A stretch of DNA of 64,000 nt, taken from the NCBI RefSeq assembly GCF_031877795.1, contig NC_133971.1:60024463-60088462 (forward strand), read 5' to 3'. Position 1 is the stretch's first letter. Every line of letters begins with the position of its first letter. The position numbers and the translations under genes were made by a program. This document shows, in pieces, positions 13,498-24,076 of the stretch. The notes below the pieces were generated by a model that was not told where the DNA came from, searched no databases, and worked only from the letters and a program-made list of their open reading frames with translations. The DNA is from Strix aluco (lineage: Eukaryota > Chordata > Aves > Strigiformes > Strigidae).

Positions 13498-14640
13498 TTA
13501 TACCTGTATCATCTTTTCCTCCACACTGACACAAGCAGCAATATAATCCTTAATCAATTCTGTGAGCACTGAGAAGGCAGGATTGTAGAACATCCCTACA
13601 CTGCCAGACTTCACAGCCCATGCTGTAGTTAGATAAAACAAGAACTGCAAAGGCAGATAAATGTTGGCCAGAACCCTTTGTAAAACATCAAAGCAGAGGT
13701 GAGCTTTGGTGTGCAGGTAAAATGTGACTGCTGCCCTCAGTATCCCTGAGAAGAACTGTTCTCTTCTTTAATATTTTGCATAGACTCTTCTTCCAAATAT
13801 TCCAGAGAACTCTTCCATGTAAACTTCATCTTCCTGTCTACAAAGTCTTGATCAGCTTTAAGGAGCATATTTAATTTGTTTCTCAAAGCTTCTCTCATAA
13901 CATCGCCCTTTTTCTTGATGTCTTAATATACTGAGATGTCATATTTTATCTGCTTATCCCTCCAGTAAATGCTCCACTTTGCAGCTGACAAGGCAGTTAC
14001 GAAGGTCCCACTTGATGAGTCACTATTTAACTTAACCAACCAAATTATTTCGTTTAAATTGTCTTACTTTCTGGCCCAGGTGATTCTCATGATCTTCCAG
14101 GACACCTTGTGAGCCACCATGGGCCCTGCTCCCCAGAGCACCAATGTCCTCTGGTGAATCATTTCACATGCTTCTTCCAAGACACTGTGACCACAAACTG
14201 TGACTTATTCAACCACACCTGTTTAAAAACAAACCTTCTACCTTCTCACTGACTCTAAAAACAGACATATCAAAAAGTCCCAAGGTTTTCCTGAGAGCTA
14301 GGGTATGTTGCAGGCTTTTTATCAATTGCAAACTAATGATGGTGGCAGGACCACTTTCAGGTACTGTCTTAAGGGAATTGAAGAGATGTGACTGGAAAAG
14401 TCCACAGTTCACCCAAGTAATTAAGCACAATGATGCAAATACAAGTGCTGTGTTATGGACCTGACAAGCTCCAGACAACCAGAAGGCCACAATGGTGCAG
14501 CATTTTTCAAGGGTCTGTGTTCATGCCAATGCACAGTCACCAGATATTATTTCTCTAAGCACCCTTTCCTGACACCTGTTGGAGTCAAGATACCAAGTTA
14601 GAAAGACCCCAGATGGACTTACGTGCTTAAAAGTCAGCAG
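13498..14640 (-). pseudogene. Broken coding-like tract, family not recognised
   Basis: Read on the minus strand, three consecutive segments look like protein. Segment A (14640 down to 14209) is 144 codons with one internal TGA (14523-14521) before its terminal stop, and contains TLEKCCTIVAFWLSGACQVH. Segment B (14204 down to 13737) is one frame with TAA at 14066-14064 and 13925-13923, and contains MREALRNKLNMLLKADQDFV and VDRKMKFTWKSSLEYLEEE. Segment C (13740 down to 13498) is 80 codons in a shifted frame, contains FSVLTELIKDYIAACVSVEE, and ends at CAGGTATAA, which is either a splice donor or a stop. Composition is helix-like with two hydrophobic stretches. I do not recognise the family. It could be a decayed gene, a retrocopy, an old viral or transposon gene, or chance. 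Open frames of this size do occur by chance in this window, so confidence is low. Confidence 0.3.
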
Positions 14641-15344
14641 CTAAATAAAAATGATTCTGACTTCCAGGATTTGTGACTACAATCCACAGAACGTTAAGTC
14701 CTTCTCATAACTGAAATTACAACAGCTTCCAGTTAGTCAGCAGTTTTTGAAACAATTGTTGTGTTGTGTGCCCCTCCTTCTGCCTTATTATAACACAACC
14801 TGTCCCTTAGCCTGTCCAGCAGAACAGCTGCAGGTCATAACTGGGACATGTATGAGGCCTTCAGAAGGAGATTGGACAAGAAAAGCAGAAGCAACAGCTT
14901 TCCTTGCTTAGCATGCTCAAACAGAAGATGAAAAGTTCTTCTTGAGGCTGGACCTACAGGTTTCTTGGGTACATAAGGCTGCAGAAGAAAAACTAACTGT
15001 CAATAATAAGAGTAGACAGTGGTCAGTCTCCTGTAACCATGCTGCACCTGGTAAGCACACTGAAGCGACAGCACTTGTCTCCAAAACGTGGGGGAGAAAA
15101 TATTGTCTGGAAGAATAAACAATGCCTATTTCAGGAGGGATCCTTCTACCTCTGGTGCTTAGAGGACATAAGCTATGCCTCCAATATACACAGCACACCC
15201 TCGAAGGGGACCCTGTCTGTTTTTCCAGTTGCTGGGGTCCCACATAGCTGGCACTGTCCCTCAAAGCTTTGTTTTTGCTAGACAATTCTTCAGAGGAACT
15301 TCACTCAAGGTTGCTTCTTCTCATCATTCTCCATAGTGAGGAAA
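14641..15344. other. Intergenic DNA, nothing recognised
   Basis: This lies between the coding-like tract and the next CR1. Overlapping open frames on both strands at 14917-15285 reach 122 codons but have no recognisable features. A possible splice acceptor for the tract on its left (TTGTAATTTCAG on the minus strand, about 14720-14709) is the only structured signal I noticed. Confidence 0.45.
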
Positions 15345-16432
15345 CCAGTGCCATGGACAAGACAGTGGATGTTGTATACCTTGACTTTATATTGCCTTTG
15401 ACACAGTCTGCCATAGTCTCCTTACCACCAAACTGGTGAAATACGGACTGGATAAGTGCACAATGCAGTGGGCAGAAACTGGCTGGACAGCTGGCGACTG
15501 GTAACCAGCAACATCTCTCAAGGATCAAGACTGGCACAAAGACTGCTTAATGTCTTCATCAATGACCAGGATGATAAGATAGTGTCTCCTCTCAGCAGAT
15601 TTGTGGGTGACACCAAGTTGGGAGGAGTGGTCAATTCACTGGAGGAAAAGGCTACTCTTCAGATGGACACGGAGAAATGTGCTACAGGAACTTCGTGAAC
15701 AGAAGAAAATTCAGTCTTGCTCCTGGGATGAAATAACCCCAAGGCAACAATATAGGCTGAGGTTGACTGTCAGAGAAGCAGGTCTGCAGAAAAAGATCTC
15801 AGGGTCCTTGTGGACAGCAAGTCAAACACGAATCAGCAGTGTGTCCTTGCAGCAAAGAGGGCAAACTGCATCCAGGGTTATATTGGTACCTGTGTATCTG
15901 GCAGGCTCAGTAGAGTGATCCTTCCCCTCTATTTTGTGCTTGCAATTCTGCATCTGGAGTGCTGTGTCCAGTTCTGGTCTCCCCAGTACAAAAAGGGCAT
16001 TGACAAACTGGAGCAAGTCCACTGGATGCCACCAGGACAGTCAGGACTCAGAGCACATGATGTACAAGAAGCAGGAACATCTTGGGTAAGAGATGGGAAA
16101 GGGGACACTGTTTTATTCACTGTAACTACCTGATCAGAGGACATAGAGAGGATAAAGCCAGACCCTTCCCAGACATGCACAGCAACAGGACAAGAAGCAA
16201 TGGACACAAGTTAGAACATGGGAAATTCTGATTAGGTAATAGAAAATATATTTGCCAGAAAGGCTGATGCAGATTGCCCAGAGATGTTGTCAGATCTTTA
16301 TCCTTGGAGGTGGTCGAGACTTAACTGGGCATGGCCATGAGCAATCTGATCCAATTAGACCTGCTTTGAGCTGGGAGTTGGACTAGAAGATCTCTGGAGA
16401 TCCCTTCCAACCTAAACTGTTCTTTGATTTTG
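15345..16432 (+). mobile_element. Degraded CR1 LINE copy, reverse transcriptase to 3' end
   Basis: It begins in the reverse transcriptase (DNA text equivalent to VDVVYLDF..AFDTV at about 15366-15412) and runs through a damaged catalytic region. The FADD motif site at 15600-15611 reads FVGD, so the first catalytic aspartate is lost. It continues through the ORF2 C-terminal region and ends with the CR1 3' block 'ttggactagaagatctctggagatcccttccaacctaaa' near 16432. Several frameshifts and stops break it. It is older than the 27-kb copy and the octamer tail is eroded. Confidence 0.85.
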
Positions 16433-19400
16433 TAGCTTTAATAAAAGGTGTATCAAAGGTTACAAGGTAAAAAAATTCAGAAGGGGGTGAAACTGCTGGA
16501 TTTAGGCACAGAACTCAGTTTTTAATTGCAGTTTTTGAAAAAAAGTCAGAAGAGTCTGCTGCTTCAAATACATCTTCAACTCAGTTTACAGCATGTACAT
16601 TAGAGGATACAAAGCAAAGCAAAGCACATCTTTCACACCAGTTAGGGATTCATGTTAGAAGTATAAATGGTCTCTCAGACTGTCAGGGCAACTCACATTA
16701 GACTGAAGTAGTCCAAATACATTTCTGGACAAAAAAAAATTAAGAAGGTATTACTACCTACATGCACTTTCTAATACATTCAAAATGGCAAACAAAAGCA
16801 TGTCATAGAGACCATGGCTTCTGGGAACAAAGTAAAGACATACAAACACTACAGCACTGTACCAGTCCATCCATGCAGAGTGGGACTCATCTGTCTGCAC
16901 CTTCCCATATGCATTCTGGGGAAACTTCTCCTAAATGAAGGAACAGGCTTTGATGAGGAAGGTATTAACAGAAAGCTTTTGGCCTTCATGATTAATCACT
17001 TGAGTCCTACCAAAGTCTTGCTCTGGCTCCACCAAGATAAGGAACATGTGGCGTAGCTCTGCATACTAAGGCATTCCTGGTCAAATGAAGTACTGGAGTG
17101 CTTCCACTTATTTCACTGAGCATTCCCTTTGTTCAGAATTCTATGTAGAGGCTCTGACATGGGATAACCAGTATTTGACTATATGATACTTGGCAGTGCT
17201 TTTACTATAGAGTTTCAAAGAGCCAATCAGTTCTGGAGACTTTCTGCTGCCCTTGCAAAGGCCACCCTCCGGGTGACCAGGCAGCCCTGGTGCTCACTTA
17301 GGTAATGCCACACTAACACCCCTCTCTCCACCCAGATGTCTGAGAGAAGAAATCATTCAAGAGATCATCCCTACACTGTTTACCTGCACTACAACCATGA
17401 GCCCACCACTTTGTGTATTCAGGACTTAGTACCTCCTGAGCCTTCCTGTGGACCTGTGGAGGCATAGGTCTGATACTATTTGTAACCACAGAGAGTATGC
17501 TGCCTGCCAATCCCTCACACCTAACACCCCCTTGATCATCTGGCTCTTTAATGTAGTACGGGGCAATGGATCTCAAACTTTATTCCCAGGTGTTCACTTC
17601 TGAGAGCAGTTCATCTACAGTTAAAAGCCTAGGTGCAATGCATTGACCAGCCCTGCATTGACCAGACTCTGCTGTCACCTAACTTGGTTGTCCCATGGAC
17701 CTCAATGCGACTAAGAAGCGAGCACTGAAACCTACAGCGTTTGGCTGCCTGCCATACCAGACCTGCTTGAATGAGCACAGGTTCATCCTGCACAGTGGTG
17801 CTCCTTTCTTTCTGTTGCTTGGCAAGAAAATTAAAAAGTTGTGATTTTTAGGAGTGTCACTGCCATAAACATTTACTAAAAATCACAATATCTGCAAATA
17901 TCATCTGCAGCCCTGGTTAATTTGAACCTAGGCCTTGTTCATTAAAATGACATAACAAATACAAATTTTTGTTCCGCCTGAATGGTCATTTAAGTTTTAT
18001 ATGTTTCTGTTTGCTTGTGACCTTCTTTATAAACAAGGAGGTCCTCCTCTTCCACTCATAAATTATCCATTAGACATTTTAACTATTCAGAAACTCTAAT
18101 ATGGGAATGATAAAATAATAATATTTTGAATAGTAATGATAACTACGCATGCATAATAAAAAAACTTTTCTGAGGATTTTGGAGAGCATTCCCCTTGATA
18201 AATACAAACTTTTACATATTCTGATTATAAAAAACCAACCTTATGAATAAAATAATCTTTTATTTAGGTGTCAGAAACCACAAAGGTGAAAGCAGTGATG
18301 GAGGTGGAAGAGACTGATTCGATCAACCACATTTGCCAGATTTGCTCTACTCTATTTTGGAACTGAGGAAGACCAATTGTACACATGTAACACAGAAGAA
18401 TTACATGGGATACAGTTACTATTAATACAAAGCTACAGCCTATAGCAACAGAATTATACTGCTTAAGCCTTGTATTTGGGGTCTAATTCAGCCCACAGTT
18501 ACAACTGTAATGTCAATGAAGTTCTAGTGATGTGTCCTAAGGCAGAGACTGGCTCAAATCTTTTAGTTGTCTTTTACTTCCACTTCATGACTCAAGGATA
18601 AATGATAATGTTCTGTTTCATGTTATGACTTCCATTCATGTAAGAAATTATTTGAAGGCTATTGATTTTTTTTCTTTCTCACCAGAAATAAAATTATCTT
18701 TCACCTTTGCTTTTACACACTAAAGATTTTATGATTTGATTCCAATAATTTAGGGGTGGAGTTTGGATACACCTATTTCAGTAATATATAATGACATTTT
18801 TAATACTGCACCCATCTCTTTAAAGTACCTGACAGACTTTTTTCCTCTTTTCAGAGCTCAGATTTAAAATTTCCCCACGCACTGTTCTTAAAACATTTTT
18901 ATGCTTCAAGGGAATGCATCAGACAGGAAAGCTAAAAGAAAATCTGCAATGCATTTGTTATTTGCCCTCTTCTTAAAGCCTCTTCACAGACTTCTGATTT
19001 TTGCCCTTGTTCCTTTTATTCTCAAATGGAATAATTTATTAACAGAGTTGTTGTCATCCTAATATATGCATAGCCACTCTGAAAAAAAGGTGTTATTTTT
19101 TCTGTTGAGAAAAATCAGACATTAGAAACCTTTCAGATTTTCTTATTTATAGGCAACCATGTCTACATCATTTCTAAGGCTTTTTCAGAATCTTTTTAAG
19201 GAAGAAAAATTTGGGAGAAAATAATTCTGTTAGGGCTAATTCAATAGTGGCACAGCAGAACTGTCAATATGAGAACGATCCCACAATGTATACCTTTGCA
19301 TTAAATTTATCCTTGCAATACAGGGGAAAATTTATTAATGGACAGAAAATAGGCAGTTTGCAGTAGGGTCAAGCAGCATTAGCTATTCTTACAGTATTGT

Positions 19401-20244
19401 GTGAGGAGTCAGCAGGAAAAATGCTTAGCCTTCTCTGGCAACAGTTTCAGACCTTTTCTAGTGCAGAGGCCTTGCTATGATCTCCTATGATACAGTGACC
19501 CTCTGAGCAAAATCTGAGTGCCACTTGGCAGATAGTTATTGCTGTTCATCCATCGGCAATCCTTATGGATCCTGTTTCACAGAACACAATCTTGTTTTAC
19601 TGCTTTCTTCTGAGGGTTTGGGGGTTTTTTTGTTTGTTTTTGTCTCTCCACTGTTAGGATTTTTAATTCAGTTTTTCAGCACAGATATGCACATATGACA
19701 TTTCATTATTACCTGGGCCATATGCCTGATGCTATTCAGCACATCCGCAAGCACATCAAGAGGGTGAGTCCTACCAGGGTGCCCATGCTAACATGATTCA
19801 AAACAAGGGCACACTCCTCACCCCTAGGCATGCTCTGGCATGGGAAGCTCAAGGATGCTTCATTGCCCCACCTACAAGTAACAGTGGAGGAGCCAGTGCT
19901 TATCGCAGGCATGGAGGGACAGACAGACAGGAATACACGTTACCAAATAAGCACAGGCAGACATAGGCAAATGCTATGAGCTGAGCAGTGCCCGAGTCTT
20001 GCTCTCAGCCTGCCTGTGCCAGGGACAAACTCAAAGTGTGACACCAGTTTGGACTAGCAAGAAGGCACATGGTCTAGGCAAATCAGGCAAATAACTTCAG
20101 GGATTCCCCAAGGTCAGGAAGACCCTGTGCTGGAAGCTGGGGACTATGCTGAGAAAGCTCACTGTATATTTGCCTTTCTCCTAGGTATTCATCAGTGGCC
20201 CACTGACAGTTTGGAGACACTTTCAGTACTTTTCAGTGTTGTGT
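16433..20244. other. Intergenic DNA, no gene recognised
   Basis: AT-rich sequence with few open frames over 60 codons, and none between about 17580 and 20424. A short exon-like segment at 19680-19763 is discussed in the findings. No repeat family or RNA gene was recognised. Confidence 0.5.
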
Positions 20245-20425
20245 TCCTCTGAGTCTGGAACAGGTTTCCTAGAGAGGAGGTCAATGCCCCAAGCCTGTCA
20301 GTGTTTAAGATGCATTTGAACAATGCCCTTAAGAGCATGCTTTAACTTTTGGCCAGCCTGGATGTGGTGAGGCAGATGGACTAGATGACCGTTGTAGGTC
20401 CCTTCCACTGAACTATCACCAATCA
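20245..20425 (+). mobile_element. CR1 LINE 3' end fragment
   Basis: It carries the CR1 subfamily text around 'catttgaacaatgcccttaa' and 'catgctttaacttttggccagcc', followed by 'ggactagatgaccgttgtaggtcccttcca', the CR1 3' end. It is strongly 5'-truncated. The octamer tail is replaced by diverged sequence. Confidence 0.75.
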
Positions 20426-20559
20426 TGACTGTGCATGGTAGGGACTACCTGGGGAGCACCACAGAATTTTGCAGTAAAAGAACGGTGTTCTTCATTTGGT
20501 TTCCTGCTCCCTTCCTAGTGCTATGTTGCTCTGTGCCCTTGCCTGTTTGCTTACTGCTA

Positions 20560-20900
20560 CTGTGCATTGAGCTGACATTTCCACAGCCCCACTGTGACCC
20601 CAAGATCTCACACCTCTGTAGAAAGTCAACTCAGAGCCCTTTATGTGTAAAGCTAGGATTGTTCTTCCTATGTGTATTACTTTACATTTGCCTACATAAA
20701 ATTTCAGCTGCCTGTTTATTCTCCACTCAGTCTCATGAGATCCTTCTTTGATACAGTCCTTATCTTTAAAATGCTGAATAAAGTTAGTCACCAGCAAACT
20801 TTCCTCCTCACTATTCACTTCCTTTGCCATAACAGTTATAAATATGTTTAACAGCAGAGGCCCTTGTCTGACTCCACTGGTGACCTCTTTCTACACTGAA
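20560..20900 (-). mobile_element. Ancient CR1/L3-like LINE fragment
   Basis: Reading left to right, the segment contains 'tatgtgtattactttacatttgcctaca', 'aaatttcagctgcctgt', 'tctcatgagatccttc', 'gcaaactttcctcctcactattcact', 'ataaatatgtttaacagcagaggccc' and 'ctgactccactggtgacctc'. This order is familiar from old CR1-type elements shared across birds and reptiles. Divergence is high and both boundaries are approximate. I am fairly sure it is an old LINE fragment, less sure of the subfamily. Confidence 0.45.
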
Positions 20901-23511
20901 ATCCCCAAATCAACCATTTATTTTTCTCCTCTATTACCCAGTGTAGTTTCTTACAGATCCATAGAGCATGTTAGGAAAAGTAAAAAGCACTACACTCTTA
21001 CACTTATGCTATGAACTTTACAACTCCCCTACTGACTTACATATCTGGTTTTGCTTCTTACTACAAAATATATTAAAGCAAAGAGACGCCCAGATGTAGT
21101 CACTAGCTAAGATGGTGGTTGGGTTAGGATGCACTAAGTCAGGTTAAAAACATGTCCAACTTCACAACTGCAGCTCTGGCAGCTGAACTAAATGTTGCTT
21201 TATGTCATCCTCTGAAAAACATTCAATATTACTAAAGGATTCTTAATGCCTGAGCTGGCAGAATGGCTGCAGTCACTTAAATGAATAACATGCATTTTTC
21301 CATATAAAAATAGCCTGGTTTTTTTTGCAAAATGAAACACCAGAGTTGCATATAAATACCTAAATAAACACCATCAGACTTCATCTCATGTGCCTCCCAC
21401 TGTAAAGCAGAAAACTCATCTACATAAAATTGCAGAGGCCTGCTCAAGAAAGCAGAGCGATCACACAAGTACATTTTAAAGTACCGTTTGAAAAATGATT
21501 CAGTGACCAAGAAGAATGACTGTCCATGACACTTAGTGACACTTCTGACACTGATAGCTTGTGTGCATACATTCACATAGGGTAGCACTTGCCTGGCATG
21601 AACTTACACTCTTGTCTAGGACTAAGACTTATAGCAAAGATAAATGCAGAAGAAAAAACAGCAAAAAAACCTCAACCCCCCCAGAAAAGGCACACAATCA
21701 AAAAAAAAAAAAAATTGCAGAAGAGACCTGGAACGGTTTCTAGTTGTTACCAGGCAAGCCTTGAAAACATACACTAATATCTAGGCAGGACCTGAAGAAA
21801 TGTCGTGTGTCTGAAAGGTCATGTGGTACCCAGCTACGTACTTTGCTTTATCCATTACACTGGCTAATTTAGTAAAACTTAGTGTTCACACCCAAAATCT
21901 TGCCTTATGTCCTCAGACCATCACAGCCACAACAACACTAGCACAACAGAAACTGTGCATTCAGTGTTTGTAGCCCAGTGAAGCAGGACATAGTGAGGCA
22001 GCCTTGCTTTCCTCAGAAGCAGGACCTGACGAGCCTGGGGCAAGTTCAAAGAATGAAAGTTGCACTGCTAGAAACTAACTGAAAGCTTACTGCTTTAAAC
22101 TCTTCATTAAACCAACCAAGATCAGCTTGATTACCAGATAGGCAAATACAGTCTCCAGTAAGCAAGGGAAAACATTCCTCCAGCGAATCTGTGTCACAAG
22201 CTGTGCTGAACTCTGGTCAGACTTGCATTAACTAACAAGGCTTTTCAGAGCATTAGTTGATTATCCAGTCAGTATATATCTGCACCAGTTCCCCTGATTA
22301 CTGGCACCAAGAACCTAGCACATCATGCAGTCCTGTCAAGAAACTTCCAAAATGGAAGGATGTGACCTTTTCTTCTTGTAGGACACCACAACACAGCCTC
22401 CACCATCAACACCAGTTATCACTAGTCTGCACCTGACCTCTTCCTGTCTCACCCCTCCTCGATAACCCCCAGCAGCACACTAGCACTCTAGCAAGGACCC
22501 ACACCACCCACTTAGTCTTCTGACAGAGATGACCTAGCTTTTACAACAGGGGCTGGGTCCTCAGAAGTTTCAGACAAAGTTACAACTTCAGGAAAAACAG
22601 CAGAATTGCCAGAGGCTGGCATCTCTCCTGAATCCCATGTACCACTGAGAAATCCAGTTGGCAAACTTATTCCACAGTGATTTGGCCCTTCCCCAGAGCA
22701 CTCTCATCCCTAATCTTCTCACACCAGTACAGACAACCTGGCACTTTCCATTGTAATTGTCTTAATTGGCAAGGGAGTACTCGGGCAGTAAGACACCAGA
22801 GGCATGCCACCACAGAGCAGCACCTCTTCTTTCACACACTCTGGGCTCCAGTGTGCTTGTTAGCTGGCAAGTGGTTATCACACCAAGGAGTCCACCAGGC
22901 ATTAACACAGTGAGGACACCAGTATCACACAGAGAGAGTGACTACAGGCTGGAGTCCTGGTCTCTCATCTCCAGCCTGTGTTCCCTTGCAACAGGGCAGT
23001 ATTTAAGTCAGGGTGGCCAGACTCACAGTTATTTCCAAGCACAGCATCAAAACATGATCTTCACTTCATCTCTTCATCCCTTAACTTCATTGCAAATCTA
23101 GAAGTGGCAGGATTTTCCCATGTGTCTGAAAAAACCCGAGTTCTATAGTCTCAAAAACTAATGTGCAACACAAGTAAAAATGACTGATGTAATATAAGGT
23201 TTGATATATGTGATATAATATACAACTAAATCAAAACAAACAGGGTAAGGTCCTCTCCTAGGGCAATTCTAACTGATTATACAGTGACTTAGTAATTTGA
23301 AGACCAGCACAGATTCATTCTCCTGTCACTTATTTCCCTTGAGTCTTTCAACAAATAACCTTTCAAGCTGTCACACTGGTAAAATGGATGGTATTTACAA
23401 GCCCAAGTACTCAGGTTGCTCTAGCATAAGAAGACAAGTTCCTGGTGGTGATCCATAATGATGGCAGTGTTCAGAAACTGTGAAACTGAAGAGTGTGATA
23501 TTTCAGTCTAT
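20901..23511. other. Intergenic DNA, nothing recognised
   Basis: It contains a 14-base A run near 21701-21715 and moderately GC-balanced sequence at 21900-23100. Open frames up to 111 codons (22766-23101, plus) have no recognisable features. Confidence 0.5.
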
Positions 23512-24076
23512 TGGGTCTGGGTGAGATGGAGTTAATTTTCTCCATAGCAGCCCTCATTGTGCTGTGCTTTGTATAGGTAGCTAGAAAGGTGTTGACAACA
23601 CACCAGTGTTTTGGCTACTGCTCAGCAATGCTTGCACAGCATCAAGGCTGTCTCTCCAACACTGACCCCTCACCAGTGGGCTGGGGGATGGGCCGGATCT
23701 TGGCAGGGGACATAGCCAGGACAGCTGAACCTGATCAAAGGGATATTCCATACCATATGACATCTGCTCCGCAATAAATGTTAAGAGGAGGGAGGAGGCA
23801 GAGGCATTTGTTATTACAACATTTGTCTTCTGGAGAAACCATTATGCATACTGAAGCCCTACTTCCCTGGAAATGCCTGGACATCACCTGCTGATGGAAA
23901 GTAGAGAATAATTTTTTTTTTTCCCTTTGCTTCCACATGCAGCCTTTGCTTTTGTTTTATTAAACTGCCTTTATCTTGACCCATGAGGTTCTTTCCCCCT
24001 CCCTGTCCTGCTGAGTAAGGGAGTGATGCAGCAGCTTGGTGAACACCTGGCATCCAGCCAAGGTCAACCTACCACA
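23512..24076 (-). mobile_element. Solo LTR of an avian ERVL-type endogenous retrovirus, older copy
   Basis: This aligns along its whole length with the LTR at 29701-30278. Shared blocks include 'gagttaattttct', 'gacatagccaggacagctgaac', 'caaagggatattccatacca', 'aggcagaggcatttgttattacaacattt', 'ctgctgatgg' and 'actgcctttatcttgacccatgag'. On the minus strand it begins TGTGGTAGG and ends CCCA, a decayed TG...CA pair. No internal retroviral genes flank it, so it is a solo LTR left by recombination. Flanking five-base sequences do not match. It contains a short A/T-rich run at 23911-23923. No coding function. Confidence 0.85.
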
